A DNA stretch of 9,852 bases, taken from the NCBI GenBank assembly GCA_947623705.1, contig CANQHT010000045.1:1-9852 (forward strand). Direction: 5' to 3'. Below, one piece after another: positions 1 through 7,608 of the stretch; the stretch's first letter is position 1, and the number at the start of each line of letters is the position of its first letter. Position numbers and translations under genes: made by a program. The notes under the pieces were generated by a model. It was not told the origin of the DNA, did no database searches, and saw only the letters and a program-made list of their open reading frames with translations. Origin of the DNA: an uncultured Bacilli bacterium (lineage in GTDB: Bacteria > Bacillota_I > Bacilli_A > RF39 > UBA660).

Positions 1-70
1 CAATATCTTTTTGATTTAATCCATTTTGTTCTCTTAAAATTCTTAAACTATCATTTATTAATTTTGTCAT
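1..70 (-). CDS. XRE-family helix-turn-helix regulator, N-terminus only (partial)
   Basis: Reading the minus strand from an ATG at 70 gives 23 open codons beginning MTKLINDSLRILREQN and continuing GLNQKDI to the window edge. The pattern 'LRxLRExxGLxQKDI' is the usual start of a Cro/C1 (XRE)-type DNA-binding domain, with helix 1 followed by the Q that opens helix 2. A good ribosome binding site, AAAGGTG on the minus strand at 85-79, lies 8 bases before the start. The gene is divergent from the GLUG surface-protein gene that starts at 222 and shares about 150 bases of upstream DNA with it. It could therefore regulate that gene, but this is only suggested by position. The rest of the protein (effector or dimerisation domain) is outside the window, so its target is unknown. 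Confidence 0.7.
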   Translation of the reverse strand, partial: MTKLINDSLRILREQNGLNQKDI

Positions 71-149
71 ATATAATGCACCTTTAAGAAAATTTTAAAT
101 GTTAAAATAATTTTTAAATAGTTTATATACACAAATACGATTTTATACA

Positions 150-158
150 TGGTAAAAT
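150..158 (+). promoter_or_regulatory. possible extended -10 promoter of the first GLUG gene
   Basis: TGGTAAAAT fits an extended -10 (TGN followed by TAAAAT). No convincing -35 lies 16-18 bases upstream. In DNA this AT-rich such a match is weak evidence. It would give a leader of roughly 60 bases before the ATG at 222. Confidence 0.25.
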
Positions 159-221
159 TATTAAAGAATAGGTAAATAAATATTTTAAATATTAAACAAT
201 ATAAAAGTAAAGGAGTATAAT

Positions 222-2264
222 ATGCTAATGCTAAAAAATAAAAAAATATTAGTTAGTTTTATTTTAATACTATTAGTAACTATTAGTATGTTTTTAGTAT
301 TTAATAAATCCCATGCTTATAAAGAATTACCTAAAGTAAAAATAAAAGATAGTATTATTAATAGTGGACTAGCTATAATGGTGGAAAGTGATTATAAATC
401 AGGTGAATATCAAAAATTAGATAGCAATATATTTCCCACTGATGGTTATACCTTGAACAAAACTAAAAGTGGCTGTGTAGATAGTAATGGTAAAACTGTT
501 GATGCTTTAATCTATAATGAAAGTGACAAAACAATTAGTATTAAAACTAAACAAAGTATTTATTGCTATCTATATTATGACAATATATTTAAAGGAGATG
601 GAACAAAAGAAAATCCTTTCAGATTATATTATATAGAAGATTTAGTAGAATTAAGTAATTCCGTAAATAAAGATAAAAATACCTATGCTGATAAATATTT
701 TGAATTAATGCGAAGTTTAGATTTTAAAGAAAAAGAATCATATGAAAATAGTGAAAGAACAGATTTTGGAGATATCAATGGTGTAAGTAATGATGAAACC
801 TTAATAAATGAACTAACTAATCCAGAAGGAAGTGGTTTTGAATCAATTGGATCTTATACTAATCAATTTGAGGGAAATATAGATGGTAAGAATAACAAAA
901 TAAGTAATTTATGGATATATAATAAAAATAAAATAAATCAAGCAATAGGCTTTATTGGGGCATTATCTAATGGAAGTATAAGTAATTTAACAATAAATGG
1001 AATAATAGAAACAACTCAAAATGCTAATATTGGAGGTATTGTTGGAAGTATCACTAATACTCAAATAGAAAATTGTCATGATGAAGTAAATATTACGAGT
1101 CAAGTTGGCTCTTATAGTATTGGTGGTATTGTTGGTGTGTCAAATGGTACAGCAAATATATCTAATTGTACAAACAATTCTTCGATAAGTGGAAGTAATA
1201 ATGCTGGTGGTATAGTTGGAATTAATAGTGGTAACTTAACTATAGAAAATTGTCAAAATTATGGTGATATAACTAATAATTTAGGAGAGTATCTTGGAGG
1301 TATTATAGGAAGAGATAATGGAGCCACTAACGAAACTAATATAATAGATTCAAATAATTCCGGCACATTAACTATAAATAGTGAAAAGCAAACTACTAGT
1401 GTATGTATGGGTGGATTAGTAGGTAAAGTATCTGGAACTTTAAATATTCAAAATTCAAATAATGAAAATTCTAGTAAGATAATGGAATTAGAAGTAAAAG
1501 GTGAAGTCTGGCCCTATATGGGTGGTTTAATAGGTATGGGTGATGGCGCTAAAATAACTGTAGATAGTGCAAAAAACGAACAATCTTTAAAAATTACTAA
1601 TAATAGTACTAAAGATTTAAAAATAGCGGGAATATTAAGTTATATTAAAAATAAAGGAAACTTTGAAACAAATAATGTGCAAAATATAGGTAATATGGAA
1701 ATAAATGATAAGAGTAATGCTAATCCTTATATAGGTGGAATACTTGGTCTTATTAATAGTAGTAGTACAACAACGATAAATAAAACAAAAAATGTCAGTA
1801 AAGAAATTCGCTTCAATAGTAACGATAACAAAACAAGTTTTTTAGATGTTGGTGGTATAATAGGATGTACCGAAGGTAATGTTACTGCCAAAATAGTAGA
1901 ATCTTATAATATGGCTAATGTGTATGGAGGAACAAAATTAGGAGGTATAATTGCATATACTTGGAATAATTCAAAAGTTTTAATAGATAAATGCTATAAT
2001 ACTGGAAATTTTGAAACAAATGATAAATCAGATACGTCACCTATAACTATTGGTGGTCTTATTGGGTATAATTGTACTGGAAGCACTAGTTATATCGTGA
2101 ATAGTTATAACATAGGTAATTTAAAAAATAATGCTGATTTAACAGATGCTTTTATGGGTGGTTTAATAGGTAATATATCATCAAAAACTACCAATGGTGG
2201 TACACATAATTATATTATAAATAGTTATAATCTTGGAAAAATGGTACGTCTAATATTATTGTAA
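222..2264 (+). CDS. exported GLUG-repeat surface protein, frameshifted (5' part)
   Basis: Secreted or surface repeat protein of unknown ligand. Residues 5-27 are a lysine cluster plus hydrophobic segment, followed by a signal-peptidase I-like site (SHA, cleavage after residue 32). Residues 33-120 form an N-terminal module with two cysteines (C85, C115) that is shared with the gene at 2951. Residues 125-240 contain a 'GTKENPF..IEDLVELSN' segment typical of the region before GLUG repeats. From about residue 243 to the end run roughly 13 imperfect repeats of the form GGIVG-x-N/S-G...I.NCxNxG, the GLUG motif, expected to fold as a beta-solenoid. AAAGGAG at 209-215, six bases before ATG 222, fixes the start. 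The frame fails near 2237-2241; the last nine residues (KMVRLILL region) are out-of-frame and stop at 2264. The natural ending continues at 2309-2620. No LPXTG motif or membrane anchor is visible. Confidence 0.85.
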   Translation: MLMLKNKKILVSFILILLVTISMFLVFNKSHAYKELPKVKIKDSIINSGLAIMVESDYKSGEYQKLDSNIFPTDGYTLNKTKSGCVDSNGKTVDALIYNESDKTISIKTKQSIYCYLYYDNIFKGDGTKENPFRLYYIEDLVELSNSVNKDKNTYADKYFELMRSLDFKEKESYENSERTDFGDINGVSNDETLINELTNPEGSGFESIGSYTNQFEGNIDGKNNKISNLWIYNKNKINQAIGFIGALSNGSISNLTINGIIETTQNANIGGIVGSITNTQIENCHDEVNITSQVGSYSIGGIVGVSNGTANISNCTNNSSISGSNNAGGIVGINSGNLTIENCQNYGDITNNLGEYLGGIIGRDNGATNETNIIDSNNSGTLTINSEKQTTSVCMGGLVGKVSGTLNIQNSNNENSSKIMELEVKGEVWPYMGGLIGMGDGAKITVDSAKNEQSLKITNNSTKDLKIAGILSYIKNKGNFETNNVQNIGNMEINDKSNANPYIGGILGLINSSSTTTINKTKNVSKEIRFNSNDNKTSFLDVGGIIGCTEGNVTAKIVESYNMANVYGGTKLGGIIAYTWNNSKVLIDKCYNTGNFETNDKSDTSPITIGGLIGYNCTGSTSYIVNSYNIGNLKNNADLTDAFMGGLIGNISSKTTNGGTHNYIINSYNLGKMVRLILL

Positions 2265-2308
2265 ATGGAATATTTAATAGTCAATATGTAGCCAATGTAG
2301 TTGATGTA

Positions 2309-2620
2309 TTGTATGTTAATAATGTTTATAACGCTGGTAACTTGATAGGAACAACTAAATATGGGTTAGGTAATTTATCGACATCAGCAACTTATACAAT
2401 AAATAATGCTTATTATTTACAAGGAAATGGAATAACAGGAAGTAATATAACTAATGTTGGTGAATCAAAAGATGATAACGGAATTAAAAATTTAATTACT
2501 ATCTTGAACTCTAATAGGGAAAAAATAACATTAACTAATTTTGAAAGTGATTTTCCAGATTATGAAATAAGTTATAACAACTGGATTAATAATAATGATG
2601 GCTATCCAGTGTTAGAATAA
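2309..2620 (+). pseudogene. C-terminal fragment of the frameshifted GLUG protein
   Basis: This frame is the continuation of the gene starting at 222. Adding one A to the A5 run at 2237-2241 joins them smoothly: the repeat reads INSYNLGKNGTSNIIVNG and then runs into VNNVYNAGNLIG. It ends with the 'LNSN...W..NNDGYPVLE' segment that closes many GLUG proteins, and matches the corresponding segment (about residues 620-680) of the intact paralogue at 2951. The first ATG in this frame is at 2309, but it has no Shine-Dalgarno sequence, so independent translation is unlikely. The protein would end at VLE without the LamG-like domain that the paralogue carries. The break may be a real inactivating mutation, an on/off state, or a homopolymer sequencing error. 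Confidence 0.75.
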
Positions 2621-2632
2621 TTTAGTATTACC

Positions 2633-2660
2633 GAAAGGAGAAGTTACAGCTTCTCCTTTC
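2633..2660 (+). terminator. 11-bp perfect hairpin after the first GLUG gene
   Basis: GAAAGGAGAAG (2633-2643) and CTTCTCCTTTC (2650-2660) are perfect inverted repeats around a 6-base loop, 12 bases after the stop at 2620. There is no clean U-run directly after the stem (ACATATCC follows), so it is either an imperfect intrinsic terminator or a 3'-end stabilising hairpin. The stem holds a Shine-Dalgarno-like AAAGGAG in the paired state. Confidence 0.5.
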
Positions 2661-2694
2661 ACATATCCTCAAGTTCCTTTCTTTTTTGCACTTT

Positions 2695-2723
2695 ATTTTA
2701 TACTTTCTGATTTTTCAAGTCAA
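2695..2723 (-). promoter_or_regulatory. possible minus-strand promoter antisense to the first GLUG gene
   Basis: On the minus strand, TTGACT (2723-2718) and TAAAAT (2700-2695) are separated by exactly 17 bases. A transcript would start near 2688 and run through the 2633-2660 hairpin into the 3' end of the frameshifted gene. No downstream minus-strand gene is visible. AT-rich DNA gives such matches by chance, so confidence is low. Confidence 0.3.
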
Positions 2724-2798
2724 ATTATTTTGCAAGAAATTTCTATTTTTAATTTTTATTTTACAAAATTATAAATTATAATAAATTTTAAAAAAATG

Positions 2799-2826
2799 TT
2801 GACTGGGGGGGGTAATATTTTATAAT
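2799..2826 (+). promoter_or_regulatory. upstream promoter P1 of the second GLUG gene, with a G8 tract in the spacer
   Basis: TTGACT (2799-2804) and a perfect TATAAT (2821-2826) are spaced by 16 bases. The spacer begins with eight consecutive G (2805-2812), the only such run in the window. Changing the tract by one G would change the spacer to 15 or 17, so slipped-strand mispairing could tune promoter strength, as known for poly-G/poly-C tracts in promoters of surface-protein genes in other bacteria. The predicted start is near 2833, inside the following hairpin. The switching itself is inferred, not seen. Confidence 0.6.
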
Positions 2827-2827
2827 A

Positions 2828-2864
2828 AAAACAGAATAGGTAGAATGCTTATTCTGTTTTATAT
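2828..2864 (+). terminator. hairpin with T-rich tail at the predicted P1 start
   Basis: AAAACAGAATAGG (2828-2840) pairs with CTTATTCTGTTTT (2848-2860) around a 7-base loop: 13 pairs including one G-T. It is followed by ATAT and then a second TCTGTTTT. It could terminate readthrough from the first GLUG gene. Because P1 should start transcription near 2833, the P1 transcript would begin inside the left arm, leaving about 8 pairs as a 5'-end hairpin. It could therefore also be an early attenuator or an mRNA-stabilising cap. Confidence 0.5.
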
Positions 2865-2878
2865 CTGTTTTATATTGA

Positions 2879-2907
2879 TTGAAAAATATACGCTATTAGT
2901 ATATAAT
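2879..2907 (+). promoter_or_regulatory. downstream promoter P2 of the second GLUG gene
   Basis: TTGAAA (2879-2884) and a perfect TATAAT (2902-2907) are 17 bases apart, a near-consensus sigma-A promoter. Initiation near 2914 would give a leader of about 37 bases carrying the GAGGA ribosome binding site (2941-2945). It lies downstream of the poly-G promoter and its hairpin, so it could give basal expression independent of P1. Confidence 0.6.
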
Positions 2908-2950
2908 AAAAATTGAAAATATGATACATAATAAAAGGTAGAGGAATAAT

Positions 2951-5638
2951 ATGAAGTATTTTAAAAATAAAAAAATATTAATATTAATTCTAATATTAGT
3001 GATAACTAGTATGTTTTTTGTGTTTAATAAATCTAATGCTTATCATGAACTACCAAAAGTAAGAATAAAAGATAGCATTAATAATGGTGGTTTAGCGATA
3101 ATGGTTGAAGATGCTTATGAATCTAATAAATTTAAAAATTATGAAGGAAACACATTTCCAACTGAAGGTTATACAATAAATGCAGAGAAAAGTGGTTGTG
3201 TCGATAGTAATGGTAAAACAATAGATGCCTTAGTATATAACGAAGATAAGACAGTAAGTATCAAAACTAAACAAAGTGTATATTGTTATTTATATTATAA
3301 TCGAAATATCTTTCTAGGAAGTGGAACTAAAGATAATCCATATCAAATAAGTGTAATAGAAGATTTAATGAGATTAAGTAATACAGTTATTAATGGCGAA
3401 AGTTATACTGGTAAATTTTTCGAATTAACAAGAAATTTAGATTTTCAAGAAAAGGATTCCTATGAAGATAGTGAAAGAACTGACTTTGGCGATATTAATG
3501 GAGTAAATGAAACTGAAACCTTAATAAATGAGCTAACAAATCAAGAAGGTAGTGGATTTATACCTATTGGAAATGCAACAATTAAGTTTCAAGGCAATTT
3601 TGATGGTAAAGAAAAAAGAGTAGATAATTTATATATTTATAATTTAGTTATTGGGACTATCCATTTAGGATTATTTGGCGATGTTAGTAATGGAACAATT
3701 GCAAATTTAACAACAAGTGGAAAAATATTTTCCGAAACTTTAACTGACAACGTAGGTGGTATTAGTTTAGGTGGAATATCAGGTGAAGCATCTAATGAAA
3801 TAATAGATAATTGTCATAATGAAGTTGAAATAATAAGTACAGCTGGTAGTGGTTGTGTTGGTGGTATAATTGGAACAGCAAGGAGTGGGAAAGTAGAAAT
3901 TTATAATTCGAGCAATGATAATAATGGAGATAAAAAAATATCTGGAGGCAATAATACAGGTGGTATAGTAGGTTATATAAATACTAATGTGGAAATAATA
4001 ATTGAAAAATGTCATAATAATGGAAAAATAGAAAACACTATAGGTAGTAATGCTGGTGGCTTAGCTGGAAGAGATTATGAAACTCACACCTCTAAAGTAA
4101 TTATAATAGATAGTTACAATAATGGTGAAGTTACAGTTGGAAGAGATAGTGGTTCAGTGGCTGCTGGATTAATGGCTATTTCATATGGTACCTTAAATAT
4201 AATAAATAGTAATAATTTAAAAAGCATAAATAATCTTAATAATACAAAAACAACGGATGTAGCTGTTGATGTTGGAGGATTATTAGGAATTAAAAACGGC
4301 GGAAATGGTATTATTTTAAATTCTTATAATATCGGTGATATTACGGGAGGTAATAGAACTGGAGGAATTGTAGGCTTTAATGCAAATAATGGTAAATTAA
4401 TAATAAGTAATACTTATAATAGTGGCATAATAACAGCAAATACAACAACTCCAGGTTATGCTTTAGTTGGCGGAGGTATTGTAGGATATAATAATGCAAG
4501 CGTTTCTTATATTATTAACAGTTATAATACAGCAGAAATTAATTCTTTATCAATAGCTAGTGGCATAATTGGCCATAATAACACTAATGCTACTTGTAAA
4601 ATTATAAATAGTTACAATGTAGGAAATATAACTGGAAAAGCTACATCTGCGGGAATTACAAATGGTGGATCTGCTAATAGCAATGTTTATATAAATAATA
4701 GTTATAATTTAGGAGAAATAACTGGAAATAATCGCTTTGGACTAGGAAGTTTTAGTGCAAGTAAAGAAATTATTAATAGTTATTTTAATAATAAAATTAC
4801 TGGTAGTAATGATTCATCACTTAATACTAAATATGGCATGAATGAAACTGCTATGAAAAATCAAACTTTTGTAAATACATTAAATAGTAATTTAAACTCA
4901 ATTAATTTAACAACTATTAATCCAGAATTAGAAGGTTATATACTTCAAAAATGGAAATTAGGAAGTAATGGTTATCCTATATTAGATGGCGAATTTATAA
5001 CTGATTTAAGTGGTAATAATCATAATGGAATAAGTTATGCTGTGTCACATAATGAAGAAGGTGTAACAACAAGTATAGACAGTAATCATTTGGGTTATAT
5101 AGATGCTGGATTATCTGATTATGATTTTGGAAATAGTTTTAGTGTAATTATACGAGTAAAATTTAATGCATTGCCTAATACTGGAGCAAGTAATTTAATT
5201 GGCAATTTGGAAAATGGTGGTATTGGCCTTGTTATTATTCCTGAAAATGGTGAGTTTTTATTTGTAGATGCAATATACACTGATAAATATTATTCATTTA
5301 CTAAAACATATAATTTTAATACCGTTGATTGGCATACAATAGTATTTACATATGATGGATTATTAGAAAGTGACAATTTAAAGTTATATATTGATGGCGA
5401 ACTACATGATAAAGTTAATGTAAAAGGAAATATTAAAAAACCTCAAAATAAAGAACCATTAGTAATTGGAGGAAACCCATCTAAACTTACAGTTAATCAG
5501 TATTCTTATACAACATTTAAAGATACTTTAATATTTGACAGGGCATTAACAGAAGAACAAGATCATATAAATACGAATTATAAAGATGATATAAATGTTA
5601 CTAATAAAGACGAATTACTTTTATGGTATAAATTTTAA
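2951..5638 (+). CDS. exported GLUG-repeat protein with C-terminal LamG-like domain
   Basis: Large secreted or surface protein, probably a carbohydrate- or protein-binding adhesin; no enzyme motif is visible. Residues 2-25 are a basic and hydrophobic signal sequence ending in SNA (cleavage after residue 30). Residues 31-117 are the two-cysteine module (C83, C112) shared with the gene at 222. About 12 GLUG repeats (GGIIG/GGIVG...IINSYNxG) run from about 240 to 620. Residues 640-678 are the usual 'FVNTLN...NGYPILDG' closing segment. Residues 680-895 resemble a LamG/concanavalin A-like jelly roll (Laminin_G_3 type), with 'DWHTIVFTYDG' near 793 and 'LYIDGELHD' from 812. There is no LPXTG, SLH or membrane anchor, so attachment is unclear. 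GAGGA at 2941-2945 supports the start. It is an 895-residue intact paralogue of the broken upstream gene and has its own tandem promoters and terminator. Confidence 0.85.
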   Translation: MKYFKNKKILILILILVITSMFFVFNKSNAYHELPKVRIKDSINNGGLAIMVEDAYESNKFKNYEGNTFPTEGYTINAEKSGCVDSNGKTIDALVYNEDKTVSIKTKQSVYCYLYYNRNIFLGSGTKDNPYQISVIEDLMRLSNTVINGESYTGKFFELTRNLDFQEKDSYEDSERTDFGDINGVNETETLINELTNQEGSGFIPIGNATIKFQGNFDGKEKRVDNLYIYNLVIGTIHLGLFGDVSNGTIANLTTSGKIFSETLTDNVGGISLGGISGEASNEIIDNCHNEVEIISTAGSGCVGGIIGTARSGKVEIYNSSNDNNGDKKISGGNNTGGIVGYINTNVEIIIEKCHNNGKIENTIGSNAGGLAGRDYETHTSKVIIIDSYNNGEVTVGRDSGSVAAGLMAISYGTLNIINSNNLKSINNLNNTKTTDVAVDVGGLLGIKNGGNGIILNSYNIGDITGGNRTGGIVGFNANNGKLIISNTYNSGIITANTTTPGYALVGGGIVGYNNASVSYIINSYNTAEINSLSIASGIIGHNNTNATCKIINSYNVGNITGKATSAGITNGGSANSNVYINNSYNLGEITGNNRFGLGSFSASKEIINSYFNNKITGSNDSSLNTKYGMNETAMKNQTFVNTLNSNLNSINLTTINPELEGYILQKWKLGSNGYPILDGEFITDLSGNNHNGISYAVSHNEEGVTTSIDSNHLGYIDAGLSDYDFGNSFSVIIRVKFNALPNTGASNLIGNLENGGIGLVIIPENGEFLFVDAIYTDKYYSFTKTYNFNTVDWHTIVFTYDGLLESDNLKLYIDGELHDKVNVKGNIKKPQNKEPLVIGGNPSKLTVNQYSYTTFKDTLIFDRALTEEQDHINTNYKDDINVTNKDELLLWYKF

Positions 5639-5669
5639 ACATTATAGGATAAAAAACTATAATGTTTTT
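5637..5669 (+). terminator. intrinsic terminator of the LamG/GLUG gene
   Basis: AAACATTATAG (5637-5647) and CTATAATGTTT (5657-5667) form a perfect 11-pair stem with a 9-base loop, followed by a T5 run (5665-5669) that overlaps the right arm. The left arm overlaps the TAA stop codon (5636-5638), so the gene ends directly in its terminator and is separated from yvcK. Confidence 0.85.
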
Positions 5670-5738
5670 CTATGTAGTCAAGTATAATAAAATATGATAA
5701 AATAAAGAAGAAAAAAAGAAATTAATCAGGTGATATAA

Positions 5739-6707
5739 ATGAAAAAAGTTGTTATTTTTGGTGGTGGTAGTGGTCTATCCCAAATTTTAAAAGGCTTAAA
5801 ATTATTTCCTTTAGATATAACCGCTGTTGTTTCGGTATCAGATAATGGGGGAAGTACAGGTAGAGTGCGAAAAGATTATAATATTCCGGCTGTTGGAGAT
5901 ATTTCCAAAGTTCTTTTAGCCATGAGTGATTGTGACGAAGACTTAAAAAATTTAATGAATTATCGTTTTACAAAATCCAAGACTTTAGGTAATCATTCGA
6001 TTAAGAATTTATTACTTACAGCGTTAATTGATTTAAAAGGCAATTTTGATAAATCTTTGCCTATCTTAGAAAAATTATTAGATACTAAAGGTAAAGTTTT
6101 ACCTTTAACTGAAGATATTGTAGATTTAGTTGGTATTACAAGTGATGGTAAAAGACTAGTGGGTGAAGAACAAATAACTAAAACAAAAAAAGTTATTGAA
6201 AGAATTGAATATTCCAAAGAAATTGAAGTTAATCCTTTAGTTATTGATGCGGTTAAAAAAGCTAACTTAATTATTTTCTCATCAGGTAGTATCATAACGA
6301 GTATTATTCCCCATTTACTTAATAAAAAATTAAATAATGCGATTAAGAGCAGTAAAGCGAAAAAATTATATATTTGTAATTTATTTACCCAACCAGGAGA
6401 AACGGATAACTTTAAAGTAAGTGATCATGTTAAATTATTGGAAGAATATTTAGGTAAAAATTCTATTGATATAGTGGTTGCTAATAATGCCAAAATGAAT
6501 TCGGAACTAGTGAAAAAATATTCAAAAAAAGAACAAAAAGACCCAGTTATTTTAGATAAAGAAGAATTAGATAAAATGCATAAGTGCTTAATTACAGATC
6601 GTCTTTATAAAATTGAAGAAAATGTCTATCGTCATGATGCATTAAAAACCGCCTATTTAATTTTTTCTTATTTAATGGATGGTGCTAAAAATGACCTTCA
6701 CGACTAG
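5739..6707 (+). CDS. yvcK: YvcK/CofD-like gluconeogenesis factor
   Basis: Member of the YvcK family, the CofD-like (2-phospho-L-lactate transferase superfamily) proteins. In Bacillus this protein binds UDP-GlcNAc and is needed for normal cell shape and growth on gluconeogenic carbon sources; it is cytoplasmic and its exact activity is unsettled. Visible signatures are the nucleotide-binding-like GGGSGL at residues 8-13, SDNGGSTG at 34-41, VGDISKVLLAMSD from 52, and NHSIKNLLL from 85. The length of 322 residues is normal for the family. AGGTGA (5728-5733) lies five bases before ATG 5739. A TATAAT at 5683-5688 may be the -10 of the operon promoter, but I see no good -35. The 3' end overlaps whiA by 17 nt. 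In Bacillus, rapZ usually precedes yvcK; here a surface-protein gene does, so rapZ is missing from this position. Confidence 0.95.
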   Translation: MKKVVIFGGGSGLSQILKGLKLFPLDITAVVSVSDNGGSTGRVRKDYNIPAVGDISKVLLAMSDCDEDLKNLMNYRFTKSKTLGNHSIKNLLLTALIDLKGNFDKSLPILEKLLDTKGKVLPLTEDIVDLVGITSDGKRLVGEEQITKTKKVIERIEYSKEIEVNPLVIDAVKKANLIIFSSGSIITSIIPHLLNKKLNNAIKSSKAKKLYICNLFTQPGETDNFKVSDHVKLLEEYLGKNSIDIVVANNAKMNSELVKKYSKKEQKDPVILDKEELDKMHKCLITDRLYKIEENVYRHDALKTAYLIFSYLMDGAKNDLHD

Positions 6708-7608
6708 ATTAAAAGAAGAAATAAGTAAGAATACAAATAATGAGATTGAAAATCGGTGGATTTTGGATGCCTTTTTAAAATACAATTCCAAGGTTAGTGA
6801 TAATATTACCTTAACTTTAGAAAATGCTTCAGTTACAAGATTTATCTATAAAATAATTAAGGAAACTTTAGGTATTCAACCAAAGATAATTATAAGGGTT
6901 CAAAAAAGATTTCGGGTTAAACAAATTTATATCTTAGAAATTAATGAGCGAATTGATTATTTAAAAGAAATGATTAATGATGTACCGGTACTTGATAGTG
7001 ATGAAGAAAAAGTAGCTTTTTTAAAGGGTGCCTTCTTAGGTGTAGGTAATGTTTCAAACCCAAAAACTAGTGGTTATCATTTAGAATATATTTTAGATAG
7101 TGAGTCTGATGCTTTAGATATTGCTAAATTACTTAATGAATTTAACTTAAATGCTAAAGTTATTAAAAGAGGATATAAGTTTATTGCTTATATCAAAATG
7201 AGTGAAAGTATTAGTGATTTAATTAAAATGTTCCGGGCCATTCGCTCTCTATTTGAATTTGAAGATACGAGAATTTATCGTGATCATAAAAATATGGTTA
7301 ACCGGTTAAATAATTGTGAACTTGCTAATCAAGAAAAAACTATTCAAAGTGGTTTAAAACAATTAGATGATATCAATTATTTAAAGAGTAATGATTTACT
7401 AAGTTTAATTGATGAAAAGACGAAAATAGTTATCACTTATAGAGAGAAATATCCGGATGTTTCTATGCAAGAACTTGCTGATATCATTAGTATGGAAACG
7501 GATTATAAATTAGGTAAATCCGGAGTTAATCATCATTTTAGAAGTATTAAAAAAATTCGCGAGAATCACGAAAATATAAAGAATAAAGAAGGAAGTAAAA
7601 ATGAATAA
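6691..7608 (+). CDS. whiA: WhiA-family DNA-binding protein
   Basis: WhiA-family protein: an N-terminal degenerate LAGLIDADG homing-endonuclease fold joined to a C-terminal helix-turn-helix. It is a nucleoid-associated protein affecting cell division and chromosome segregation in Bacillus, and a sporulation regulator in actinomycetes. The family landmark LKGAFLGVGNVSNPKTSGYH begins at residue 111. The C-terminal region from about 243 includes 'YREKYPDVSMQELADI' and 'GKSGVNHHFRSIKKI', the helix-turn-helix pattern. I choose ATG 6691 (305 residues, starting MTFTTRLKEEI) over the upstream in-frame ATG at 6679. It matches the usual family N-terminus and has GGTG (6681-6684) six bases upstream, whereas 6679 has no ribosome binding site. 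It overlaps yvcK by 17 nt and the next gene by 8 nt, as expected for coupled translation. The yvcK-whiA pairing is conserved in Firmicutes. Confidence 0.95.
   Translation: MTFTTRLKEEISKNTNNEIENRWILDAFLKYNSKVSDNITLTLENASVTRFIYKIIKETLGIQPKIIIRVQKRFRVKQIYILEINERIDYLKEMINDVPVLDSDEEKVAFLKGAFLGVGNVSNPKTSGYHLEYILDSESDALDIAKLLNEFNLNAKVIKRGYKFIAYIKMSESISDLIKMFRAIRSLFEFEDTRIYRDHKNMVNRLNNCELANQEKTIQSGLKQLDDINYLKSNDLLSLIDEKTKIVITYREKYPDVSMQELADIISMETDYKLGKSGVNHHFRSIKKIRENHENIKNKEGSKNE

Noticed and set aside
2237..2264. Programmed -1 ribosomal frameshift in the first GLUG gene
   Set aside because: The A5 context does not form a proper X-XXY-YYZ slippery heptamer in the reading frame and I see no strong downstream structure; a one-base deletion is simpler.
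2661..2798. Small gene or CRISPR-like repeat in the gap between the GLUG genes
   Set aside because: No spaced repeats and no open frame with a ribosome binding site; only AT-rich DNA with the possible minus-strand promoter.
3779..4015. 78-codon minus-strand open frame inside the LamG/GLUG gene
   Set aside because: Mirror of the repetitive GLUG coding strand; composition is Ile/Tyr/Phe/Thr-rich and it matches no family.
5993..6295. 100-codon minus-strand open frame within yvcK
   Set aside because: Lies wholly inside a well-identified gene and has no ribosome binding site or family pattern.
6679..6690. Upstream in-frame ATG for whiA
   Set aside because: No ribosome binding site, and it adds four residues not typical of the family; 6691 fits better.
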